Source of the DNA: Trogon surrucura
Lineage: Eukaryota > Chordata > Aves > Trogoniformes > Trogonidae
Assembly (NCBI GenBank): GCA_020746105.1
Contig: CM036617.1
Coordinates: forward strand, 147,502,578-147,566,577
DNA: 64,000 nucleotides
Direction of reading: 5' to 3'
The notes under the pieces: model-generated
The model's database searches: none
What the model was told of the DNA's origin: nothing
Seen by the model: the letters and a program-made list of their open reading frames with translations, nothing else
In this document: piece after piece, positions 11,822 through 38,400 of the stretch
How positions within the stretch are numbered: position 1 is the stretch's first letter
Layout of the letters: each line of letters opens with the position of its first letter
Program-made: the position numbers and the translations under genes

Positions 11822-13908
11822 CAGCCGGCGGAGCGGGTCTGGCCGCAGCCCCCACAGCTTCCGGCGTGCCCCTCCGCCGCGGCCCGTCCCGGCCCACCCC
11901 CGGCCAGCCGCAGGCGGAGGCTTCCCTGGCCCGTCGTGACGGCTCCGCACGGGGTCGCCCCGGTGATGTGGGAGTTCCCTGCTTGCGGCTTGTGGGGGCC
12001 AGGTGTCGAAACGGCCGCTGTAAACATATCTCCCTGCTGTCGGCTTGGTTTTTTTCCTCCCCTCTCTTAATGATTTTTAATTAGTTTTTTTTTTTTTTTA
12101 AGGTGATTTCTCAGGTTTTTATGGCTGGATGGGGATTTTTTTTTTTCTTTACCCGGTTAACCGATGGCTAAGGTGGCTCATCTTGCTTGTGCAGTTGGTG
12201 TTGGTCTTCTTCCCTGATTTAAGGGGTTTCGCTTTGGTAACGCTCTGTACGGCATCGCCCCTTAGAGCCGGGGCTGAAGAGGTTTGATATGGAGGCTGAG
12301 TAGAAGATGGGGTGAGAAAGCTCCTGGTGCTGGGATGCTGATTTAAATCTGTGCAGGGTGGAAAGTTGAGCTCATCACTGCTCTGTCAGTTTGAGGCATG
12401 GCCGGCATGTGTCTGCTTAGAGGCCTCTTTTCCCCTCACTAGTGGGCTGTTTAGAAAAGGTGGTAATGGAATGAATTCACAGGAATTCAGCTGTTTGTAC
12501 AGCGGGGTAAATCTGCTTCATGGGTAAGATGCTTCCACTTGCCTTTTGTCCACTGTGGTTTGTAAAATCTGAGTTCAGCATTATTCAGTTTCCCATGAGC
12601 TGCATTTCTGAGGAACCAAACTGGGATCTTTGTTAGCAGTGGTGGTACAGAATTAATTATATGGTGTGATGAGCTCCTTCCTTTTAGAAAGAGGAGGCAA
12701 GTTCAAGACTCGTGGAGCTTTAGCAGCATATAGGGAAACTTTCATAGGTAATTTTCATTCTCTTTCCACTCCTTCGATGAGAAAATACCTTTATGTTTCC
12801 TGAGCTGTCAGCCTAGTGGTGTTAATGATCTTCGTGTTTATTGTGGGGGATAGAAGTACCGTAGTGCCCTTTCAGTGTGTCTGTTTCGTATGTACTGATT
12901 TTTCTGCATGTCCCTAGTTGCTCTGTACTTTTGAGGATACTAATATTTCCAAATACATTTGTGCAAGTGGCAGGTGGTATAGAGACAGAACTATGTGACT
13001 TGAATTTTGTGGGTGACCTGGACACTGCTGAGTTATCTTGTACAATAATCAACTTCTTTCTGAAATATTGACCTTTAGCTTATTTTTAGTTATAACTTCT
13101 TCTGGCAAAGTCAGTGTTTTATCCACACATTCTTTTCGATATATATTCCCCCTCCATTTATAGGAACATAGTAAAATATTTGTTATAACAGAATCAGCTT
13201 ATAGTGGGGGTTTGCTGCATTTGTTCCCTTTCACTTTCCTTCAGACTCAGTTCCTGTGTCTATTATATGTAGTTCAGAATTCAACAGGGATGAGACTGTC
13301 AAGTCCGGGTTCTGTAGTGTTAGCATATAATACAACAAAGAGTGTTGTTTGAAAAATTAGCCAATAGATAGAATTATAATTTCATCTGATGATCTAGTCT
13401 AAAAACAATACCCCTTCTCTGAACCAAATGACCTTTCCACTTCCTTCTAGAGGACCCTCTAAGTGTTACGGTTGCTGCTTTTCTTAGGGGCACAGTATAA
13501 TTTGTTCAGACTTTTCCATAAAACAGTTTTTGTAGAGATTGAAAAAAAAATAGGTTGCAGCTAAGTCCATGACTCACGTAAAATTTATGACTTGGTCAAA
13601 ATTCACTTGATTTCATTTAGAAGGCTGGCGAGCTGTAGCCTTAAGAATTTGTCGTGAGTTGGTATGTGTCCCTCTGCAGAGGGGAAGAAATGTGTTGCTG
13701 TCCAGTTGGATGGATTTACAAAGGTAGATTAAATCAGTAATTAATCTGTTTTATTAACATCTATGTTAATGAGGAATCTCTTGCATTAAATTTGTTCTAA
13801 GTTTCGAAAGATTACTTATGAAATAATTTTCCTTATTTTATTTTATTCCTTGTGACAGTTTCTTGGTAAATAAGGTCTCCTAAGGATAACATTCTCTAAT
13901 CTCCAAAG

Positions 13909-29262
<15,354 letters not shown>

Positions 29263-29372
29263 GTTTCACGGACTACATTTAGGTCTAATCATGTTTGCTT
29301 CTCCATGGACAGTGCAGTGTGTAAGTTCACTTCTTGTTTTACTGTTTTGGTTATTTGATGTGCTTTTTAAAA

Positions 29373-29378
29373 AATAAA
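29373..29378 (+). terminator. RECQL: Candidate RECQL poly(A) signal AATAAA
   Basis: AATAAA lies 110 nt after the RECQL stop, in an A-rich tract. It is the first good signal downstream; later ones are possible. Confidence 0.5.
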
Positions 29379-29565
29379 AAAAACAAAGAAGGAAACAAGT
29401 ATCTTCAGAACTGTCAAATCCAGAGGAAGTCTAGTAGTCAAGGGAAAAATTGCTTCATGTCAAAATAACTGCTGTATATCTTACAATACAGCAATGACTA
29501 CAGAATGTAAATGGTTACCATGTTGCCTTTTTAATCTTTTGAAAGTGTACAGTAACACTATGGCA

Positions 29566-31430
29566 GTCTCACAGGCTGGGAAGGACTTTGGGAGATTGTC
29601 TAGTCCAACCTCCTGTTTAAAGCAGATCCAGCTCTGACAGGGTGCTCAGGGCTGTGTCCAGTTAAGTTTTGGCAATACCCATGGATGGAGATTCCACAGC
29701 GCCTCTCACCTGCTACTGTTTGACCACCTTCATGACCAAAGAAAGAAAAAGAATATTTCTTAGAGCTAATTGGTATCTCCTATGTTGGAACTTGTCTGTT
29801 GCCTCTTGGGCTATGACTGGGGTATTCTGAGAAGAGTCTGACCCTGCTACTGCTGTGCTCTTCCATTAGTGACTTGAAGACAACAGCAAGATCACAGCAG
29901 TCACACCCCTTCCCCCAGGCTTTTTTTCTTTTTTTGTTAAGCTACTTTCTAACCAGTCTGGTCCCAGCCTGTACTGTTGTGCAGTGTTATTCCATTCCAC
30001 GTGCAGGACTTTGATTTTGCTTTTGAGATCCCCATCATCCTGTGTGTCCAGCCTGTCTAAATCCCTCTGAATAGCAGTCCTACCCTCCAGTGTATCAACA
30101 GTTCTCTTAACCTTGGTATCCTCTGCAGACCACCTGGAGCACACTCCATCCCTGTACCTAGATTGTAAGTGAAATAAATTGTGCTGGCCACGGTAGTGAT
30201 CTGTGAACATCGCTACTAGTAGATGGCCACCAGTTGGACTTCATACCATGGATCCCAACTCCTCAAACCAGGATGTCCAGACAACTTTCTTACCTACCTA
30301 GTACATTTATCCAGTCTATATCTTACTGACATTTTTAGCTCTACGGGATTTATAGGAGATCACGTCAAAAACCTTGCTAAAGTTGAGGTTTGTGATATCC
30401 ATTCCTACCCCCTAATTCACGCAGGCAGATATCACAGTCAGTCTGGTAGATCAGGTATGCTTTGCTTCTGACAGATCTAGCTGGCTGCTCCTCATCACCT
30501 GTGTGTGTCTGAAAATGTCTTTGGGGGTATTTACTCTTTAAGTTTTCTGAGGTGAAGCTGCCTGGCACGTAACTTCGTAGATCCTCCTTTTCAAAGATGG
30601 GTGAGATTTTGCCTTTTCCCAGTCGTCAGGAACCTCCCTCAGTCTCCAGGTTCTTTCAGAAATGTTAGCACTCCTGCACTCACCTCCGCTGGCTTCCTGT
30701 GTCCCTCAGTGTAGCCCATCCAGTCTTGAGTACAGACTGTCCTCAGGCTTGGGCACCTGGGAGGTCACCTTACCAGTGAAAATGAGGCAAAAATCGTGAG
30801 TACCTCAGTCTTTTCCATCACCTGTGTCACTACCTCTCTGAGCAGTGGGACCATACTTTCCTTACCCTTCCTTTTGCTGCTAAGGTACTGAAGAGCTTCT
30901 CTTCATATTGCTTTTCATGTCGTTTGCTAGTTCCGACTCCAGCTGAACTCTTATATTCCCCTCTCCCTCCCTGTGTGCTCAGGCAGTGTCTGTTCTGGAT
31001 ATCTTCTACTTTCTGCCTCCTTATTGTGTTCAAGCTAGCTGAGGATTGCTCTGTTCACCCATGCTGGCCTTCTGCCATGCTTGCTTAACCTTCTGCACTT
31101 AGGAATAGACTAATTGCATTTTGAGGAGATTGTGGTTTGGAAATCAAGCAGCTCTTCTGACCCCTTTTGCCTTCCAGGGCAGTCTCCCTGGGATCCTGAC
31201 AAACAGGTCCTTGAGCAAGCTGAAATCGGCTCTCCTGAGGTCCAGGGTAGTGATTCTACTATGTTTTCCTCACATCTTTGTTGAGTTTAAAACATAAACC
31301 ATACAGTCACTGAGCAGCATTCTGGGATCTGGGCACCTCGTAAGAAACAAACATGTTGATGTCTCAAGTCAGGTTGGCAATGAGGGCCTCTGTCCCCCAT
31401 AGGAGGGATTCTCATCTTCCTTTTCTTCAT
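29566..31430 (-). mobile_element. Old CR1 LINE remnant, reverse orientation, about 1.9 kb
   Basis: Read on the minus strand, this follows CR1 order from the 3' end (GGACTAGACAATCTCCCAAA region near 29600) back into the reverse transcriptase coding part. Recognisable plus-strand landmarks: GTCTAGTCCAACCTCC at 29598, the segment saying that AAAACCTTGCTAAAGTTGAGG near 30370, CCTTTTCCCAGTCGTCAGG near 30612, and CTCCTGAGGTCCAGGG near 31235. It is heavily mutated, with no intact frame. It fills much of the RECQL-PYROXD1 convergent space. The outer boundary is approximate. Confidence 0.75.
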
Positions 31431-32589
31431 TGTATGAACACTTGACTCAGGCTCAGCCGGCATCAGTGCATCCCTTAGTGGAGCTCATCATCTTTCTTGG
31501 GGCACTGTACCTACTCTGCAGCATTAGAGCTGCAGGTGGAAAAGGAGCCCTTTTTGTGTTGCTGGAAGCAAAAGATTCACAGCCTTCCCTCCTGTGGGAG
31601 CCTCCATCCACTGCTCCTGGGAGGGTAGTCTTAAGGGTTTCTCTTCTTTGCAGCACAGGACTCGGGTGGTCCTTAGCTCTGCAGCGTCTCTGTGAAGACC
31701 CTGTCACCTTCTGTTCCTCCCGACTTCTACACAGGTGACTCACCTCCTTCACCCAGCAGCTCGGCACTGCAGCCAGAGCACAGCTCTCGCTGGTGAGGCT
31801 GCTGTCACCAGCCCCGGGGAGAGGGACATCAGACGTCCAGAGACTTGGGCTGCTGCAGCAGCCTTCCTCTGGAGCTCTGTGTGGGCCAAAGCTTCGGCTG
31901 TGCCGTCAGCAGTTGCTCCAGCCCATGTAGACATCACCATTGCTGCAGTTCTGAGCAGAGGGATGTGGCCCATTTCTGCAATGCTTACACCTACTCTGTC
32001 CTATTAGTGTACTTCAGCAGGGCATGGTTACATCATTGTACCACTTTTGACTTGTGGAGATTTTTGTGAAATATTTTATGTATTTATCCCTTTAAAGAGC
32101 AACCTGTCTCTTTTGACTCACCTATGATTCCTTTCATGTAGTGTCTTGGTTCTGTCAAGGAAAGAAAGACAGTGCTTCCTGCTGCAAATATTCTTACAAA
32201 GTGGTGGCTGATGGCAGCTCAATGCCTGTCTGGGTGAACACTGAGTCTGTTTCTCTGTAATACACAGGTTCAATGCAAGCTTAGTGAAAATTGTAATAGT
32301 TGAGAGAAGAGGGTAAAAATCACACAGGATTAGAAAGTAAGAACAGAACAGAAGACGGAAGTTGTCTTTAAGATGTTTCACAAGTAATGGGAATTTGATA
32401 ATTCAGAAATTGTGGTAGAATTTTAATTTTGAGGCTTGGTATTAGAATGAAAATGATACTTTTTTTGTCTTTCATAGAAAATGAGAAAAATAATATATAT
32501 TCAAAGTTGAACTCTGTCAGGACTTGAGATTGAACAGGGGAAGACCTTAATGTACTAGGTGCAAAGGGATAGGTAAAAAGAACAAGGAC

Positions 32590-32822
32590 AAGAAGAAATT
32601 GCTTCAAGTTACAGCAGGGGACGTTTAGGTTAGACATCAGGAAAATCTTCTACACTGAAAGGGAAAGACTGGACCAGGCTGCCCTGGGATGTATTTAAAA
32701 GCCATCTAGATGTGGTGCTCAGGGACATAGTTTAGAAATGGACCTGGGAGAGCTGGATAAAGGTTGGACTTGATGGTTTTGAAGGTCTTTTCCAACCATA
32801 ACGATTGCACAATTCTATGATA
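32590..32822 (+). mobile_element. CR1 3' end fragment, forward
   Basis: Contains the CR1 3' region (TTAGGTTAGACATCAGGAAA, CAGGCTGCCCTGGGATG) and ends with TTCCAACCATAACGATTG followed by ATTCTATGAT, the CR1 terminal repeat. 5' truncated. Confidence 0.8.
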
Positions 32823-33204
32823 AGAATGTCTGAGCTACTACCTTGCTATGTTTGGAAAAACACAAGCTGCTGCTGAAAGCCTGGTGTTTGGTAAGCTGTC
32901 AGGCCTTTTGTGACTGCTGAGAACTTGGTGCCTTTGGTTCCACTTGTGTTGGTCAGAATTGGGAACAGGAGTAGCTGGGCTGGGGGAGAAGCCCTGAAAA
33001 GCAGCTCTGCTCATACCTCCCGAGTGGTGACAACTGCTGAGCTTTCGTTTTGTTCATGCTTAACCTTTAAGCAGTGCTTAATCTCAGAAATGCAGATGTT
33101 GTGGCCATGCTACTTATTAAAAAGTAGACTTGAGGAAAGTTAACACTCTTTTTCCAAACAAGGAGCAAACGATGTGGTTTAGCCCTGCTCCACATTCAGA
33201 CAAC

Positions 33205-33440
33205 GCAGAACATGGAACAGCGCAGCTGGGAAGAGACCTTGCAAGATCTGGTCCAACGTCTTGTGGCAGAAGAAGCTTAGATGAAATTATCAGCACCTTG
33301 TCCAGTTGTCTTGGTAACCTCCCGTGACGAGGACTCCAGTGTTGCCCTGCAGAGGTTGTGCCAGTGGTCGATTCTCCTCACTGTGGAAGAACTTTCTGAA
33401 GTTGAAGTAAGCCTGAAGGCGTGCCTGAAATGTTCAGAAG
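33205..33440 (-). mobile_element. Degenerate CR1 3' end, reverse
   Basis: GGAAGAGACCTTGCAAGATC and GTCCAACGTCTTG resemble the reverse complement of a CR1 3' end, followed by the TTCTCCTCACTGTGGAAGAA segment. It is old and divergent, with uncertain boundaries. Confidence 0.55.
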
Positions 33441-34899
33441 AGCTGATGTTTTCCAGTGCAGGCAAGCGCTTGGGTGTGTTAAAAGCTTCTTGTGCAATGG
33501 AGGGCTTAATATAAGCTTTCTTCCATTCCTTCTTTTCCCAGTCAAGAAGTACTTGTGGTTACATAATCAATATCCTCTGAAATTAGTTATTTAAAGTGCA
33601 TCAACATTGTTTTATTTGCTCAGTCCTACCTACTGCAACATGTAATTTTTCTTTCCATGCCTAAGCTGACCTGTAACATAGGACAGCACACCCTACTAGC
33701 TGAACTGCAGCTGTTTGATGCCAAGGGTCACTGAAGAAAATTCTTCAGCTACAGAATTTTTTTTCTGTCTTCCATTTCAGCAGGGAGAATATTTAACTGT
33801 ACGTGAAATAGAAATATATACTTGTTGACTTCCTTTGATGAACATCAGTGTTTCCACTAAGAAGTAACTGTGCTGCCAGAGTGGCAGCTACTGCTGACTT
33901 CAGGCATTGCTTTAGGCACACACAAGGTGGAATGCTACATTAGATTTATTGTTCTTTTTTTTTTAATATCTTAGCAGCCAGTGCTCACTAAGGCAAGTTC
34001 AAACTCATAATAAATGTAAGTTCTGGTAGGCAAATCATATTGGATTTGCCCCTGCAGACATCCAGATATATACCAACTTAAATATAAACCAAAAATGATT
34101 AAGAACATGCTCTTCACCTTTATTTTCCTGGTATAATCTTATCAGTGAGTAAAGCTTATTAGCATTTCACCCATTGTTTAACTGAAACTTTTGCTAGAAG
34201 TGGAATTAATTAATTTAATTAAAGTCATTCTCTAAAAAATAATTAAGAGTGATTTTCAGGGAGAAGTCCCAGTATGTACTGCCAACTTTGTATTTAGTGG
34301 AGCAGCAACTCCTGTGTAGCAATTGTAGAACAAATCCAGAAACTGGTAGGAAACCGGATGGCACTGTGGAATACAGAGAGGACGTTAAGGAATAGCTTAA
34401 AGTGTCAGGCTTTATCACCTAGGCACTCCATTATGCCTAGCAACTAAAAAAGAAATTACTTTACTGAAGCAACCCTGTACATCAGTATTATTCAAGTCCA
34501 ACTTAACAGGAGATATTTTAATAGTAGGTATTCTGGCACTAGTTACCACAAGTCAAATAGGAGTTCAGTACCTGCAAAAATTAATTCCTTCCTGAAACCA
34601 ATACACATTTACTTCAGAAATAAAATCATGGGAAAGAAAAAAAAAAATAACAAAAGGAGATGGCAAGATGGATGCTTTGTAAGTGCAGCCCACATCCATG
34701 TAGGGAGAGCTCAGTGCCCTGAGCCCTACAGTTGCCCTCTGTTAATGCAAACCAGCTGACAAGAGATTGGACCATTACCTAGGACTGGAGCTCACGGGTC
34801 TGAGCAGTGGAGGGTGCCAGTGCGGATACCACACTGCACCTGAGCAAGTGGTTTTAGGAAGCAAGGGCTTTCCCACACCGCCCAAGTCTGGGGACAGCT

Positions 34900-34905
34900 T
34901 TTATT
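34900..34905 (-). terminator. PYROXD1: Candidate PYROXD1 poly(A) signal
   Basis: TTTATT on the plus strand is AATAAA on the minus strand, 312 nt downstream of the PYROXD1 stop. Further candidates occur near 34119 and 33611, so use of this one is only likely. Confidence 0.45.
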
Positions 34906-35216
34906 TGCTTTTAAAAAGCAATGGCCATCTCACATTCAGGTGAGTGCAGTGTTACCTCAACAGCACAGTGATGCCCACTTTGTAAGACTTGTCTCAAGTG
35001 CTAGATGAAAACTCTGCCAAAACTAATCCACTTGCTTTTGTTGCTGCATTTCTACACAGATTAATTCAATCTGCTGGTCAGTATTTTAAAAAGATCAACA
35101 CAGAATCTTAACAAGGAATTGCATCTATCCCTCATTTCTCCTGATCCTAAAAAAACAGTCTGTAAGACTTACTACCCAGTGTCAAAACTTTATACAAAAT
35201 GAGAATGGGATTTTGT

Positions 35217-35465
35217 TCAATCAAAATAATCTTCTATGTCAATATCTGGATTCAGGAGATCTTCACCATAGGCTGAAAGATCCATTTGATTTAAAATTAA
35301 GTTCTCAAAGGTTTCTTCCAAGTCTGTTTCACCGATGAGCACAGCTCCCATCATTCGGCCATTCTGCATCACTACTTTAACATACTCTTGTCCCTTGGTA
35401 CATCTCAGCAGCAGTTCATGGTCTGAACTCAAACCTTGAGCATTGTATTTTCCCAAAACCACCAC
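35217..35465 (-). CDS. PYROXD1: PYROXD1 coding exon 12 (terminal)
   Basis: Encodes residues 416-497 and TGA: the strongly conserved C-terminal domain ([12 protein letters not shown] ... NIDIEDYFD-like end, here DIDIEDYFD). The acceptor is TCTGGTAG. Confidence 0.96.
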   Translation of the reverse strand: MVVLGKYNAQGLSSDHELLLRCTKGQEYVKVVMQNGRMMGAVLIGETDLEETFENLILNQMDLSAYGEDLLNPDIDIEDYFD

Positions 35466-38400
35466 CTACCAGAAAGAAAAAGAAAAACCACCCATAAGAA
35501 CACTGTAGCAGCTTTTAGTATTTCTGCTGGCAAGTTCTAAGCTTCCAAAAACTGATGTATTTGTCACTGGGGAACCTCACCCCTTCATTAGCTTACAAAC
35601 CCAAAACAGAATTAAAAATCTTCATCTTGAAATACCAAACACAAAACCCAATGATGAGCCAGTTACCATGCTGAACTGTGCTGAATCATAGAACAGTTCA
35701 GGTTGGAAAAGACCCTTGGGATCATCAAGTCCAACCATTAACCCTACACTACAAGTTCACCCCTAAACCATATCACCCAACACCACATCTAAGCGACACT
35801 TAAACACATCCAGGGATGGCGACTCAACCACCTCCCCAGGCAGTCCGTTCCCGTGTCTGACCACTCTTTCTGTGAAGAATTTCTTCCTAATGTCCAGTCT
35901 AAACTTGCCCTGTTGCAACTTGAACCCATTCCCCCTGGTTCTGTCCCTAATGACTTGTGAGAAGAGACCAGCACCAACCTCTCTACAACGTCCTTTCAAG
36001 TAATTGTAGAGCACGATGAGGCCCCCCTCAGCCTCCTCTTCATCAAACTGAACAGTCCCAGCTCCCTCAATCGCTTCTCGTAAGGTCTATTCTCCAGGCC
36101 CTTCACCAGTTTTGTTGCCCTCTTCTGCACTCGCTCCAACACCTCGATATCCCTCTTATACTGAGGTGCCCAAAACTGAACACAATACTCAAGGTGTGGC
36201 CTCACCAGTGCTGAGTACAGAAACTTCATGAAATGGAATATATACAGAGATACAAAGTAGATCAGGTGTCATTGACCAATTAAAATCTGTAATATCTCTG
36301 TAAAGGTCTTTGCCCTCTTCAGTTTCAACATTTGAGGTTAGTATGAATGGAGAAAAAGCTAAACTGAGATTAATTATTATATAGAGAAAAAACCTGTTTT
36401 GTCAAAGCATCTGCTCAGTGTGAGCAAGTGCATTTAAGCAAACAGTATGTGTTACGCAGTGGTTTGAAGCTGTCAGACTGTATTTACCTTACCTTGTAAT
36501 TGAAGAATTTTGTAACATGAGCAAATAGTTCAAAGCAGAAATCCAGATCGATGGATTCTCCTGAAGTATCTGCTGCCATGCACTTTGCTGCATACCACCC
36601 CATCTGCCTAGCTTGAGTCCACAGTCTCATCTAAAAAAAAAAAAAAAGATTTAAAAATATAGATACATGTTACCGTGCAAAGACTGACAGTCACTGTTCC
36701 CATCGATGCATGCTTTATATTTTCACTACGCTCAGAAAGCCGGAACAGCCTGGCTTTCAGCCACGTGGATAAAATTATCTCTCATCAACAGACACAGGAT
36801 TATCTACTTGTTTGCTTTATTCTGCTTCAATTAAACTTTCTTTTCTCCCATCTGTGTAATAGCATGTAATTTACTTTGTAAATCAGGCAGCTGCTGAGTG
36901 TGCAATCGTGTGATTTGATTTACCTGATGCCACACTGGACTGGGTTCCCATGATGCCGTGCAGATATCTCCAGCTGCATAGATATCCGGTAGGGATGTGT
37001 GCATGTGTTTATCTACTTTAAGGCCTCCATCTTCACTGACAGCAAACTAAAGTATTTGCACAGATCAGAAATAAGAAAAATAATCATTTAAACTAAGTAA
37101 TTCGGCTTCACCCACACTAAGCAGTCACCTCATTTATTACTTTTTAAAGGCACCATCTTAAAAAAAAATTCAGTAAATTCACTCTTTGGCTTAATCAAAA
37201 CATCTGAAGATACAAAATTGTATGAATAAATCCTACAAGGACCCAGCAAGATGTTCTTCTGGATGCCACGCAGCAACAGAGAAAAAGGTCGTTCAGTGTA
37301 AACAGTTGATGGCTATTCATTCTCCCAGCTAATCTGGCTCAGGCAAGATCAATAACCACAGAAGACACATGCTGCTCAAACCTCACAATCTCAAGACTCT
37401 GTCTGTAAGGAAAGAAAACAGCTGCCCTGAAGACTGCCATAATGAAGAATTTTTCACAACTGTCTACATATTATCTTTGCCATATTATAATGCAGCCCTC
37501 CCCCCACATAATTTTTCCTGAAGCTTCTCAAACCTGGAACTCTTCAAATATGCAAACATAAAATTAGCCTACAAAAGCACAATTTCCTGGCAATCTCTGC
37601 ATTCTTTTCTCACTAAGTTTAAGAACAGATCAACACAGCGTTTTACAATGGCCTTCACATACTATTTAAAGTATCTCAAACTCTGTCTTTAAAAAAAAAA
37701 GAAAAAACCAAAAGCTTAGAACAGCATTGCAAACTGAATAAAACTATTTCAACACAGGACTATCCAGGGTGCCAGGACCTCTGTGGTAAGATAAAAAGCA
37801 TTAAGCATCATTACTAGAACAGAGGACAGGTTTTTAAAATATTATTACTGATACTTGGGCAGGGAAGTAACAGACCTTGCCAAAAATTTCAAATGACCCT
37901 ACAGATGTTACAGGGACATCTAGTCTTAAAGAATTCATTTTGTATTTTTGCCAGAAAACAGTACTGCAAATACGTAATTCCTAATCTAACGCTGTAGCTT
38001 AGGCCTTGAAATGTTTCATGGCTCAACATCAGAGGTATGTTTCCATAATTTTCTTCTGCTTTATTCAGAGGACAGCAGTTTACTTCCTACTCAGAAGGAA
38101 CCACAAAACACCAAATACCCTAACGTACCAGTTTCACCTGGGAAAGAGTTAATTCATTTTCTTCATAGTAGCTTGCATTGGCCTGTGTTTGAGATTTGTG
38201 ATGAAAACTGTGCTGATGCACAGGGATGTTGTAGTTGTTGCTGAGCAGTGCCCACAGAGAGGCAAGGCCTCTTCTGTTTCTCGCCCCAGCCCAGCACACA
38301 AAGGCTGGGGATGCACAAGAAGTTGGGAGGTGAAACAGCTGGGACAGCCGATTCCACCTGACCAAAGCAATACCCCAAACCACAAGATGTGCTAGGCAAA

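Larger units (their letters stand above)
10600..12030. promoter_or_regulatory. CpG-island divergent promoter, GOLT1B (-) / RECQL (+)
   Basis: A sharp GC- and CpG-rich block in an AT-rich background contains the GOLT1B start codon (11314-11316) and precedes the RECQL coding exons. Visible elements: an ETS-type palindrome TTCCGGAA at 11385-11392; CCAAT boxes at 11439-11443 (reverse), 11455-11459 (forward) and 11567-11571 (reverse); and a GC box GGGCGGGG at 11538-11545. There is no TATA box. Two CCAAT boxes facing opposite ways between the two genes fit a bidirectional housekeeping promoter. The exact start sites and the RECQL non-coding first exon cannot be fixed from sequence alone. Long open frames here on both strands are by-products of high GC. 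Confidence 0.85.
31431..35216. other. Rest of the RECQL/PYROXD1 convergent intergenic region
   Basis: Apart from the CR1 pieces listed, I see no gene here. Short open frames have no protein-like composition. The PYROXD1 3' UTR occupies part of the right end: the nearest minus-strand AATAAA is at 34900-34905, 312 nt past its stop. Confidence 0.6.

Noticed and set aside
10702-12027. Long open frames on both strands in the GOLT1B/RECQL CpG island (up to 441 codons)
   Set aside because: High-GC sequence rarely gives stops; the products are Arg/Pro/Gly/Ala-rich without domains and overlap the GOLT1B start.
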